DNA of 64,000 nt from Tardiphaga robiniae (GTDB lineage Bacteria > Pseudomonadota > Alphaproteobacteria > Rhizobiales > Xanthobacteraceae), in assembly GCF_013359755.1 (NCBI RefSeq), contig NZ_JABMCJ010000076.1, forward strand, positions 124,001 through 188,000, in the 5' to 3' direction. Shown here one piece after another: positions 16,663-25,909 of this stretch. A model generated the notes under the pieces. It made no database searches, was not told the origin of the DNA, and saw only the letters and a program-made list of their open reading frames with translations. Position 1 is the stretch's first letter; the number at the start of each line of letters is the position of its first letter. Position numbers and translations under genes: made by a program.

Positions 16663-18621
16663 ATGGCCCCCATTTATTTCAGACGTTCATTGATCAACCT
16701 CGCCTTGCTGCTCGGCATGCTCGGCGCACTGCCGGTTGGACCGGCCGCCGCGCAGGGCGTGGCCAACAGTTCGATCCAGATTTCCTGGGAAGTGCGCAAC
16801 CGCTTTCGACTGTTCCGCGAAGAACGTGACTTCCAGCTCCATGTCGACGCCATGCGCAACCGCAGCGTGCTGGGTGCCGAACAGGCTTTGGGCGTGCAGA
16901 GCGATGGCCGCGGCTGGGCGCGCAACACCGTCAACCGGCTGTGCATCGATCTGGCCGGAAAGGTCAGCGAGCCCTGCACCCGCGACACCGTCAAGGAAAG
17001 CTACCTGACACCGACCGAACATCCGATCACCGTCCGCCTTACCGGCGAAGTGCCGGTCGGTGCGATCTGCGCCTGGACCTTCGAGGACGGCGAAGGCCCG
17101 CGTCAATCCACCCTCGACTGCGCCGAGCCGATCAATTTCCGCGCCATCTATGGTCGCCGCACGGTCGCGACTGTGGAGGTTACCAGCGGCGCCGAGGCTC
17201 CTGTGCGGGTCAGCGCCGACATCGCCGTCCGCGACATCCTGATTGCGGGCCTCGGCGATTCCATTGCTTCGGGTGAAGGCAATCCGGATCGTCCGGTTGC
17301 GCTGTCCGATGACGGTTTCTGCTTCCGCTCTTATCTCGGCGGCCCCAGCGGGCAGTTCTATCGGCCGAGCCGTGCCGGCTTCAAAGGTGGCCGTTCCTGC
17401 GACTCCTATGAGTCGCTGCAGGCCTGGCAGCGCGCGGGCGCGCAGTGGTTCAACGCCGCGTGCCACCGCTCGCTTTATAGCTACCAGACACGCGCCGCAC
17501 TGGCGCTCGCCGTGCAGTATCCGCACATCGCCGTCACCTATCTGCCGCTGGCCTGTTCGGGCGCGACCATCGCCGACGGATTGCTGGGTGGACAGCGCGC
17601 GCGTGAGTGCCTCACCACGAAGAATGCGAGCACCTGTGCGGGCAGCGTCAACGCGCAGATCGCCGAACTGCGCGAAGCCATCACTGCCGCCAAGCGCCGT
17701 CAGCCGGCACGCCGGCTCGATCTCGTGCTGCTGTCGATCGGCGCCAACGACATTAACTTCTCCGGGCTCGTTGCCGACGTCATCGTCGAGAACGCCACCG
17801 AACGTGCGCTGTTCAAGCGCGGCGGCATTCTTGGCTCGGTCGAGGACTCCCGCAGCGCGCTGGTCCGCGAACTGCCCTCCAGCTTCGGCAAGGTGCGGGA
17901 AGCCCTGAAGCCGCTGCTCGGCGGAGACATGTCGCGCGTGGTGTTTGCCGCTTACGCCAACCCGACTTTCGCCAATGGCGCACCCTGCCCCGGCGGCCCG
18001 GCCGGCTTCGACGTGCATCCGTCATTCTCAGCCGATCCGCAGCGGCTGGCCAATGTCGCGAATTTCGTCGAGTCCGAATTCCTGCCGCAACTGAAGTCCA
18101 TCGCGCTGTGTCAAGGCGGCGTACTGTGCCGCAATCCCGAAGCCGACCGTATGACCTTCGTCGATCAGCATCAGGCGAGTTTCGCCAATCACGGCTTCTG
18201 CGCACGCTCCGCATCCGATCCCGAATTCGATCGCGCCTGCTTCTCGCCCAAGGGCGACAGCTTCGAGACCAGTCTCGTCGAAGCGGCGGCGCAGCCGATG
18301 GTGTGCGGTCGCGGCGCCAGCGAATTCCGCCCCTATTTGCCGCGTGGCCGCTGGATCCGCGACGCCAATGACAGCTACTTCGCGGCGATGACCTATCCGC
18401 AGGGCTATTCGGCGGCGATCCAGCCGGCCGATATCCATGACGCGACCTGGGGCATTCTCTCCGCCGTCTATGGCGGTGCGATCCATCCCACCGGCGAAGG
18501 TCATGCAGCAATGGCCGATGCCGTCGTGCCGGCAGCGGCGAGCGTATTGCGGCTGGGCGCGGAAGCTGATGTCACGCAGGAGCCACTGGCACCGATGGTG
18601 CTGCAGCCAGCTGCGCGATAG
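16663..18621 (+). CDS. Secreted SGNH/GDSL-type hydrolase
   Basis: A 652-residue protein with a signal peptide (RRSLINLALLLGMLGALPVG then AAAQG near residue 31). After a beta-rich N-terminal region comes the SGNH core: block I GLGDSIASGEGN (about 202-213), block III GANDINF (about 364-370) and block V HPTGEGHAAM (about 608-617) with catalytic Asp/His. It is probably an exported esterase or lipase. An upstream TTG that overlaps the previous stop is possible, but the ATG at 16663 puts the hydrophobic signal at the N-terminus. Cysteines in the core (CFRSY, CDSYES, CHRS, ACSGAT) suggest disulfides in the periplasm. Confidence 0.82.
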   Translation: MAPIYFRRSLINLALLLGMLGALPVGPAAAQGVANSSIQISWEVRNRFRLFREERDFQLHVDAMRNRSVLGAEQALGVQSDGRGWARNTVNRLCIDLAGKVSEPCTRDTVKESYLTPTEHPITVRLTGEVPVGAICAWTFEDGEGPRQSTLDCAEPINFRAIYGRRTVATVEVTSGAEAPVRVSADIAVRDILIAGLGDSIASGEGNPDRPVALSDDGFCFRSYLGGPSGQFYRPSRAGFKGGRSCDSYESLQAWQRAGAQWFNAACHRSLYSYQTRAALALAVQYPHIAVTYLPLACSGATIADGLLGGQRARECLTTKNASTCAGSVNAQIAELREAITAAKRRQPARRLDLVLLSIGANDINFSGLVADVIVENATERALFKRGGILGSVEDSRSALVRELPSSFGKVREALKPLLGGDMSRVVFAAYANPTFANGAPCPGGPAGFDVHPSFSADPQRLANVANFVESEFLPQLKSIALCQGGVLCRNPEADRMTFVDQHQASFANHGFCARSASDPEFDRACFSPKGDSFETSLVEAAAQPMVCGRGASEFRPYLPRGRWIRDANDSYFAAMTYPQGYSAAIQPADIHDATWGILSAVYGGAIHPTGEGHAAMADAVVPAAASVLRLGAEADVTQEPLAPMVLQPAAR

Positions 18622-18674
18622 GACGATCAGCTCAGCTATCCATCGAGGTCCCGGCAGAAGGAAAGCGGTCCGGA

Positions 18675-20219
18675 CTACGCCCGTCCGTCGCCTTCGACAC
18701 AGCTTTGACCATGTGGCGCGCGTCTCGGCAGTCCATGGCCGAAGACAACAAAGCTGATGCCCGCGAGAATCCACACGCTCATTCCGCCATAGAGCATGAC
18801 CCAGCCGAACCCTTGGGTCAGGGCGTCTTGAATGACGGCTCCGCCGGGATTGTATTCGGACGCGAGCGCCGTGCCGGCTGCGACGCTTTCTGCCAGCGAG
18901 CGTAAGAGCTCGACACTGGTACCGCTCGGTAGCGCGGCCTTCAAAGACGCACGAACTCCCTCGACGAGAATGAGGCCCATGAGCGCGATATTAATGGCAA
19001 GCGCAATCATGCGGGCGCTCATATCGATGCCTGACGCCATGCCCGCGCGTTCCTGCGGCACCGATCCGGTCGTCGTGTTGGTCACGGGCGTATTGGTCAG
19101 CCCCAATCCGATGCCGGCAAGGACGCATCCCGGCAGCATCGTCAGCCAGCTTGCATGCGCGACCGAGCTGCCGATCTTCATGGCGAAGAACCCCGCTCCG
19201 ATCGTGAACAGGCCGAGCGGGATGACCAGACCTGGATGGAAACGTAGCATGAGGCGTTCGGCCACCGGCGGCACGACCAGCGTCGGCAACGTATAGGCAA
19301 GAAGCGACAGTCCGGCGCCGACGCTGCCATAACCCAACCCTGCCTGGAAATAGATCGGCAGATAGATCATGAACGGCCAGAAGCTGAAGTTCATGGCCAT
19401 CGAGCCGACCAGCGCGCCGGAAAAATTACGGATCCGGAAGACGGTGAAGTCGAACATCGGCCTCGGGCTGAGACGCTCGGCGAAGACAAAGCCGATCAGG
19501 CTTGCAGCGAACACGCCGACGACCGCAAACGCCGTCCAGCTGTCGAAGCCGATATCCGGGCCTTGCGTAATGAAGAATGCGAGGCAGAAGACTGCAAGCG
19601 AGAGCGTGATGATCCCTGCAAGATCAAGGCTGCTGGCCTCCGGATCGCGCGACTCGCGAACTCCGCTCCCGGCGAGGATCAGGGCGATCACGGCAAGCGG
19701 GACATGGATGAGGAAGGCCCATTCCCAGCTCGACAAAGCCACGATCGTACCACCGATGATCGGGCCGAAGCCCAGACCGATGCCAAAGATGATCCCCCAC
19801 CAGCCGAAGGCAACGGCGCGTTGCCGCCCTTCCGGAAATTGATGGGATAGCACCGCGACCTGGCAGATCAGCATCGCCCCGCCGCTCATGCCCTGGAGAA
19901 ATCTGGCAACGATCAGCACCAGTATATTTTCGGTCAGGCCGCAAAGCAGCGATGCAGCGGCAAACGCGACGATCGCAATCAGATAGACGCACTTGCGCCC
20001 ATAGCGATCCGCGAGCGTGCCGGTGGCCATCAGCACCGTCGTCACCGCGATCGTATACGCATTCATGACCCATTGGAGCTGTTTGAAATCGGCATGAAGC
20101 ACCCGCTCCAGTGTCGGCAGGACCGCGGGAATGCTGGAAATCTCCAGACCGAACATCAGGGAGGTGAGACAGGCAGCCGCCAAAGCCAATGTGCTTTGTC
20201 GTGTCGATTCGGAGAGCAT
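18675..20219 (-). CDS. MFS transporter, DHA2 (14-TM drug:H+ antiporter) type
   Basis: A 514-residue major facilitator with about 14 membrane helices. The motif ADRYGRKCVY between helices 2 and 3 is the MFS motif A, and GWWGIIFGIGLGFGPIIGG is the antiporter motif C of the drug efflux group. It probably exports a toxic compound. The start at 20219 has GAAAGG upstream; 64 further codons are open but extend into the operator region. It is divergent from a LysR gene, its likely regulator. Confidence 0.87.
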   Translation of the reverse strand: MLSESTRQSTLALAAACLTSLMFGLEISSIPAVLPTLERVLHADFKQLQWVMNAYTIAVTTVLMATGTLADRYGRKCVYLIAIVAFAAASLLCGLTENILVLIVARFLQGMSGGAMLICQVAVLSHQFPEGRQRAVAFGWWGIIFGIGLGFGPIIGGTIVALSSWEWAFLIHVPLAVIALILAGSGVRESRDPEASSLDLAGIITLSLAVFCLAFFITQGPDIGFDSWTAFAVVGVFAASLIGFVFAERLSPRPMFDFTVFRIRNFSGALVGSMAMNFSFWPFMIYLPIYFQAGLGYGSVGAGLSLLAYTLPTLVVPPVAERLMLRFHPGLVIPLGLFTIGAGFFAMKIGSSVAHASWLTMLPGCVLAGIGLGLTNTPVTNTTTGSVPQERAGMASGIDMSARMIALAINIALMGLILVEGVRASLKAALPSGTSVELLRSLAESVAAGTALASEYNPGGAVIQDALTQGFGWVMLYGGMSVWILAGISFVVFGHGLPRRAPHGQSCVEGDGRA

Positions 20220-20338
20220 GGGAGCCTTTCGGGATAATAACGCGCCACAGTGAAGCCCGACGACAGAGGACGAGGTCCACCCGGTCTGCGTTGTGATGAA
20301 CGCAACATAGGCAGAGGTTGACCATTTCAGAATTGGAT

Positions 20339-20379
20339 GATTGAATATTTCAGAGACAACAAATCTGGATAATTCAAAT
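20339..20379. promoter_or_regulatory. AT-rich dyad in the MFS/lysR intergenic region
   Basis: GATTGAATATTTCAG (20339-20353) and CTGGATAATTCAAAT (20365-20379) form an imperfect dyad with 10 of 15 bases matching. An ATTTCAGA copy at 20324-20331 repeats one at 20347-20354. LysR-type regulators usually bind such sites between themselves and a divergent target. The dyad abuts the lysR start codon. Confidence 0.35.
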
Positions 20380-21235
20380 GAGCGCCCTGGACGTGGATGC
20401 CGTGCAGGCATTCGTGACCATCGCCAATCTTCAGAGCTTCACGCGTGCGGCGGAAGCGCTCGGCACGACCCAGGGCGCGATCAGCGTGAAGCTGAAGCGG
20501 CTGGAAGACCGCCTCGGCCATAAATTGATCGAACGAACTCCGCGAATGGTGCGCCTCTCGGCGCAAGGCGCGCTATTCGTCGATTCAGCCCGCGACTTCC
20601 TGGCCGCGCATGATCGCGCTGTCGCAGCTTTGTCTGCGACACGTCGCCGTTTCGCACTCGGCATTGCGGCCCATGTGGCCGGGCCAGAGGTTCCGACGCT
20701 GCTGGCTCGCCTGAATGCGCATGACCCGACGCTCACGATCGAGGTTCGCCTCGATAATTCACGCAATTTGCTGGACGCATTCGACCGCGGCGAAATCGAT
20801 GCGGCCATCGTCCGGCGTGAGGATGATCGCCGCGATGGCGAAGTGCTTGCGCCGGAACATTTCGGCTGGTTCGCAGCACCAGGTTTCGTGCACCGGCCGG
20901 GCGAGGCATTGCGACTGGCGGCGCTGACGCCAGTATGTGGCGTGCACGACGTTGCCATTCATGCGCTGGACGCGGCTGGCATCGCATGGACGGAGGTGTT
21001 TCTCGGTGGCGGCTCTTCAGTCGTGTCGGACGCTGTCTCGGCGGGCCTTGCCACCGCGGTCTTCTCCTGCCGGCTTGCACCGGCCGGCACCATCGAAGTC
21101 AGCCAGAAGTTTGGCCTGCCACCGCTGGCGTCGTCGGAAATTGTACTTCTCTCGACACTGTCGGATATGCAGTCTCGCCAAGCGCTGCGAACCCTCGCGG
21201 CTGCGTTCCGCGAACACCGCGCGCATACGAGCTAG
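20378..21235 (+). CDS. LysR-family transcriptional regulator
   Basis: A 285-residue LTTR with the N-terminal winged helix (residues 1-62: AVQAFVTIANLQSFTRAAEA, TTQGAISVKLKRLEDRLG, RTPRMVRLSAQG). The C-terminal effector domain follows (VRLDNSRNLLDAFDRGEIDAAIVRRE). It sits divergent from the DHA2 transporter and convergent with the DUF4865 gene, overlapping that gene by 4 bases. The likely job is inducer-dependent control of the transporter; the inducer is unknown. Confidence 0.92.
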   Translation: MSALDVDAVQAFVTIANLQSFTRAAEALGTTQGAISVKLKRLEDRLGHKLIERTPRMVRLSAQGALFVDSARDFLAAHDRAVAALSATRRRFALGIAAHVAGPEVPTLLARLNAHDPTLTIEVRLDNSRNLLDAFDRGEIDAAIVRREDDRRDGEVLAPEHFGWFAAPGFVHRPGEALRLAALTPVCGVHDVAIHALDAAGIAWTEVFLGGGSSVVSDAVSAGLATAVFSCRLAPAGTIEVSQKFGLPPLASSEIVLLSTLSDMQSRQALRTLAAAFREHRAHTS

Positions 21236-21801
21236 GTAGCGTATGGAAGGCGATCCAGCAGCGGCTGCGCCAGATGCAGGATCTGGTAGCAAGCGCCAGC
21301 ATCGGTCTGTTCATTCTCTGACAGCAGAACGCGGGTGAATATCCACTTTTCAGCATCCAATCCGATAAGAGCCGCAACGATTCCGGCGCGCGCAGAGAGA
21401 TCGGCGTTGCGCTCGATCTCCCCTCTTATCGTTGTTTCAAGATCGGCATCGGGCGGAATGGCGATGTCTTGCCGATAGGCGAAGCGAGCTTTCCGGCCAC
21501 GCCCCTTCCGGGCATCGAGGGCAACGCGTGTTTCGATCCGCGCCCGACCGAACATATCGACGACGATCTTGTAACCGCCGTTCACGAGAAAATCGCGAAA
21601 CGCCTCGTCGTGCCGCCACAGATAAAGCGAGGAATAGCTAGACGTCGTTGCACCGAAGCGCCCGCGCTCTCGCAAGAGGAATCCCTTGAAATAAAGCTCC
21701 GGCTTTGCATCCCAGAGCGGCCCACGCTCCTGTGCGCGTGAGCGGATCAGGCCGAGATCATAGTCGGCGGGCAAGCGATGCTCGTAATGCGCAACGATCA
21801 T
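21232..21801 (-). CDS. DUF4865-like protein
   Basis: A 189-residue soluble protein starting MIVAHYEHRLPADYDLGLIR, with FKGFLLRERG and SSLYLWRHDEAFRDFLVNGGYK. This layout fits the DUF4865 family, which often sits beside LysR regulators and small oxidoreductases; its biochemical role is not known to me. The pattern of paired alpha/beta units resembles a ferredoxin-like fold of the ABM (antibiotic monooxygenase-like) type, but that is inference. A 16-base palindrome lies 80 bases upstream. Confidence 0.6.
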   Translation of the reverse strand: MIVAHYEHRLPADYDLGLIRSRAQERGPLWDAKPELYFKGFLLRERGRFGATTSSYSSLYLWRHDEAFRDFLVNGGYKIVVDMFGRARIETRVALDARKGRGRKARFAYRQDIAIPPDADLETTIRGEIERNADLSARAGIVAALIGLDAEKWIFTRVLLSENEQTDAGACYQILHLAQPLLDRLPYAT

Positions 21802-21881
21802 CGTGATGGGCTCCTTCAGCAGCCATTGTCATTGGATCGATGCACGATATCGATCGACGGGCCGCGAAGAACAGACGTGGA

Positions 21882-21897
21882 ATCATATTTCTATGAT
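21882..21897. promoter_or_regulatory. Palindrome upstream of the DUF4865 gene
   Basis: ATCATA-TTTC-TATGAT is a perfect 6-bp dyad in an AT-rich patch about 80 bases before the start at 21801. It may be an operator. Nothing else recognisable was seen between 21802 and 22068. Confidence 0.3.
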
Positions 21898-22068
21898 CCG
21901 GTATTCAAATAAATGACGTCCGGAGAGAGCCGACAAGCAACGTTGGAAGCTGGCGCGCCACGATTGAATTGGCAACGAAATGGCCGACGCGCCATGGCGT
22001 CGGCTTCCAGAATGTGGGGTGTTGGACAGTCTTCGCTTGTGGGGGAGCCACAAGCAAGTTGGCGGCGA

Positions 22069-22704
22069 TCAGCGCGCGACGTTGCTACCCGGGGTCACGT
22101 TGCTGGCCTTCTTCATCGGCGCGACGGGGGCCTTCGCGGCGGCATTACCGACGGTTGGCGGCTTCACAGCTGCTGCCGCGAGGGTCGGCACATATTTCGC
22201 GATCACGGTTGGATCGAGCGAGGCCATTTCGGTGTCGGGCAGACGGTACCAGGTCTCGTCCTTGCCGAGCAGCGCAATGCCCCAATAGCCACGCACGGTG
22301 AGCGCCCGACCATCGGCGCTGACGCTCATCTTGGCCTTGTAGACCTTGCCATCGCGCGGATCGAGAATGTTGCCGTTCTCGTATTTCAGTCCCTGCTGCT
22401 GCATGTTGCGGATGAAGGAGATGCCCAGCACTGGCTGGCCCTTCCGGTCATCGACGCACTTGCCGCAGAAGTCGTCGCCCGGCTTGTCATCGGGGCTCGG
22501 AAACGTCTTGGCGATCGCGCCTTCGAATACGCCGCCGCCATGGTCAACCACCAGAACCCAGACGACAGGCTTGTTATTCTCGACCTTCTGCCAAAGCCCG
22601 GCAGCAGTCGGCTCAGCGGCGTGGAGAGGGCCGGCGAACATCGCGCATGCGGCCAGACCTGAGGCGACTGTGAGCGCCAGACGTCGGGATCGAAGTTGTG
22701 CCAT
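22069..22704 (-). CDS. Exported DUF2147 protein
   Basis: A 211-residue protein with a signal peptide ([19 protein letters not shown], cleavage after LHAA near residue 30). The DUF2147 core follows: [60 protein letters not shown]. The family is periplasmic, of unknown function. It has a Pro/Ala/Lys-rich C-terminal tail. The start at 22704 is chosen for GGGAAGG upstream and the signal peptide; 80 codons of open frame lie before it and are not protein-like. Confidence 0.8.
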   Translation of the reverse strand: MAQLRSRRLALTVASGLAACAMFAGPLHAAEPTAAGLWQKVENNKPVVWVLVVDHGGGVFEGAIAKTFPSPDDKPGDDFCGKCVDDRKGQPVLGISFIRNMQQQGLKYENGNILDPRDGKVYKAKMSVSADGRALTVRGYWGIALLGKDETWYRLPDTEMASLDPTVIAKYVPTLAAAAVKPPTVGNAAAKAPVAPMKKASNVTPGSNVAR

Positions 22705-22968
22705 CGCCTTCCCCAGTGCAGTTCGTCGTCCAGGCATCCGCCGAGTATCCGCACTCGATCCGATTGCATAGACTATCAATCTTCCGCGACGAGAGAGTGA
22801 CTGCGGTTGATGGCTTTTGCAAGATTGCCGATCGCGCGCCGGATGTCCGATTGTGTCAGCGGCCACAGCTTTGCCACAAGCTGCCCCACCGAACCCGACG
22901 CGGTTACCGGCGATCCGAACCGCCTTTGCATCTCCGTCATACAAGATGATTCCAACAACTAGCCGAAG

Positions 22969-24189
<1,221 letters not shown>

Positions 24190-24197
24190 TCAATTTC

Positions 24198-24650
24198 GTG
24201 AACGCCCCTGCCCGCGCTCCGGCGCCTGTCCTCGACGACTATCCCTATCGCCTGTCGGACAATGTGCGCTTTGCGGATCTCGATCCGAACAATCACGTCA
24301 ACAACGCGGTGTATTCGAGCTATTTCGAGACCAGCCGCGTGTTGCTGATGCGGGACCCGGCGTGCGGGCTGATCGCGCCTGGCCAAAGCTGGGTGCTGGC
24401 GCGGCTCGATATTCACTTTCGCGCCGAATTGCACTGGCCCGGCAAGATCGAACTCGGGCTCGGCGTCACCAAGATCGGCCGGACCTCGGTGACCTATTCG
24501 CAGGTCGTGTTTTCGGAAGGCAAGTGCATGGCCTCGGCGATCGCAACGACCGTGATGGTTGGCCTCACCAGCCGTCAACCAACGCCGATCCCGCCCGACG
24601 TCGTCGACCGGTTTCAGCCATGGATGCTGCGCGGCTTGAACGCGCAGTAG
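24198..24650 (+). CDS. Acyl-CoA thioesterase, 4HBT hot-dog family
   Basis: A 150-residue hot-dog protein with the 4HBT signature FADLDPNNHVNNAVYSSYFE, including the catalytic Asp of the D-x-N/D-x-H-V-N-N motif. It hydrolyses acyl-CoA or 4-hydroxybenzoyl-CoA-like thioesters. The GTG at 24198 is taken as the start because GGAG lies 9 bases upstream; a TTG at 24180 is less likely. It sits divergent from the FNR gene and convergent with the ferredoxin gene. Confidence 0.82.
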   Translation: MNAPARAPAPVLDDYPYRLSDNVRFADLDPNNHVNNAVYSSYFETSRVLLMRDPACGLIAPGQSWVLARLDIHFRAELHWPGKIELGLGVTKIGRTSVTYSQVVFSEGKCMASAIATTVMVGLTSRQPTPIPPDVVDRFQPWMLRGLNAQ

Positions 24651-24669
24651 ATAACAAGGCTTGGAAAGC

Positions 24670-24990
24670 TCAGGCCTGGCGTTCCGGCGTGATCACGACA
24701 AGTCCATCGAGCGCATCGGTGATCTTGATCTGGCACGACAGCCGGGAGTTCGGCTTGATGTCGTAACCGAAGTCCAGCATGTCCTCTTCCATCGGCGTCG
24801 GCGCACCGACGCGTTCCTGCCAGGCTTCGTCGACATAGACGTGGCAGGTGGCACAGGCGCAGGCGCCGCCACATTCGGCTTCGATACCCGGGATGGCATT
24901 GCGAATGGCCGCCTCCATCACCGTGGAGCCGATCTCGGCGTCAATGCTGCGGGTCTCACCGGAGTGATCGACAAAGTTTATCTTGGCCAT
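24670..24990 (-). CDS. [2Fe-2S] ferredoxin, adrenodoxin / palustrisredoxin type
   Basis: A 106-residue ferredoxin of the vertebrate-type class. The cluster ligands are C40-x5-C46-x2-C49 and C86, with the typical [13 protein letters not shown] loop and [16 protein letters not shown]. Such ferredoxins feed cytochrome P450s and iron-sulfur cluster assembly. It lies 19 bases from the convergent thioesterase stop and about 700 bases from the FNR, a grouping also seen, as I recall, around palustrisredoxin B in R. palustris. Confidence 0.88.
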   Translation of the reverse strand: MAKINFVDHSGETRSIDAEIGSTVMEAAIRNAIPGIEAECGGACACATCHVYVDEAWQERVGAPTPMEEDMLDFGYDIKPNSRLSCQIKITDALDGLVVITPERQA

Positions 24991-25114
24991 GATGCTCGCG
25001 CTGCCGAAAGGAAGATACCGGCTGTCCTATAACGGGTCGATCCGGATCGCGCCAGCGCTCCGCAGCAAAACCGTCATCTAGAAAAGCCGTGCCAAGCAGG
25101 ACCCCTTTGGGGAA

Positions 25115-25137
25115 TCAAAAACGATCCCTTGGGGATC
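25115..25137 (-). terminator. Terminator of the Hpt gene
   Basis: GATCCC (25123-25128) and GGGATC (25132-25137) form a stem that overlaps the stop codon. GTTTTTGATT follows on the minus strand. Confidence 0.75.
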
Positions 25138-25513
25138 AGGACCGTTTCAGAAGGACGTCGATCTCCGCCCGCGCCTCGAGAACGGCGTCGGTGAGCGTCA
25201 TCAGGGCCTCAGCGGTATCGCTGCTGTCGCGCAGCGTAGTTTCCAGCCATTCAGCGGCTTCCGTGATGCGGAACGCGCCGACCGCCTGCGCGGAGCCCTT
25301 CAGCTTGTGCGTGAGTTCAGCCGCATCCGCCGGCATTTTGACGATCTTCTCGATCAACTCGCTCGACTGGGCCGCGAACATCGCCAGAACTTCACGTTCC
25401 AGGCTGCTATCGCCCATAGTCATACGTTGAAGGTGGGGGAAATCGATCGGTCCGTCATCGGGAACCAGCGGCGGTGACGGCATCCATTGAATCCGTTCGA
25501 GGTGAAGCGGCAT
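25136..25513 (-). CDS. Single-domain Hpt phosphotransfer protein
   Basis: A 125-residue protein whose C-terminal part is an Hpt four-helix bundle with the phosphorylation motif ELTHKLKGSAQAVGA (H-x-x-K-G-S-A). Hpt proteins pass phosphate between hybrid histidine kinases and response regulators. The start is uncertain: ATGs at 25513 and 25483 are both plausible, and neither has a strong ribosome site. It is divergent from the giant polar-growth protein, with a CtrA-type site between them, which suggests cell-cycle signalling. It is shorter than and unlike ChpT. Confidence 0.78.
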   Translation of the reverse strand: MPLHLERIQWMPSPPLVPDDGPIDFPHLQRMTMGDSSLEREVLAMFAAQSSELIEKIVKMPADAAELTHKLKGSAQAVGAFRITEAAEWLETTLRDSSDTAEALMTLTDAVLEARAEIDVLLKRS

Positions 25514-25701
25514 TGATGATGGCCCAAGTTCCCGCCAACCGAACGATCCGGCTGCGATTTTTTGCAGCCAAACACGGAATTGGTTAACGGAACGTTCTAG
25601 GTACAATCCGCTGGGTTGACGCAGTTTTGACGCAAACTCGCCACGATTGAGGGGCCATTCCGTTTATTTGAGGCGCCACAAGAAGTTACCGCGGGAAGCC
25701 G

Positions 25702-25726
25702 TTAACTATCATTAAGAATGTCTTAA
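25702..25726. promoter_or_regulatory. CtrA-type site between the Hpt gene and the giant protein gene
   Basis: TTAA-GAATGTC-TTAA at 25712-25726 is a perfect TTAA-N7-TTAA site, and a third TTAA lies 6 bases further left at 25702. It is in the 396-base divergent region, about 185 bases from both likely start codons. The rest of this gap shows no other clear element. Confidence 0.55.
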
Positions 25727-25909
25727 CCAGAACCATTTCATTCGCACGACCAAGCCAATAGGATGTTTGCGGAAGTAGCGGACAAGCCGAGCGACCGGCA
25801 GTCCGAAATTCGTCCCGCGGGGTGCACATGGCCAGTCGCCATGCTGCAGGCGGGAACGAATCATGGGGACTTCTGTGTCAGTTGCGTAATCAGGGGGCGT
25901 GGAACGAGC

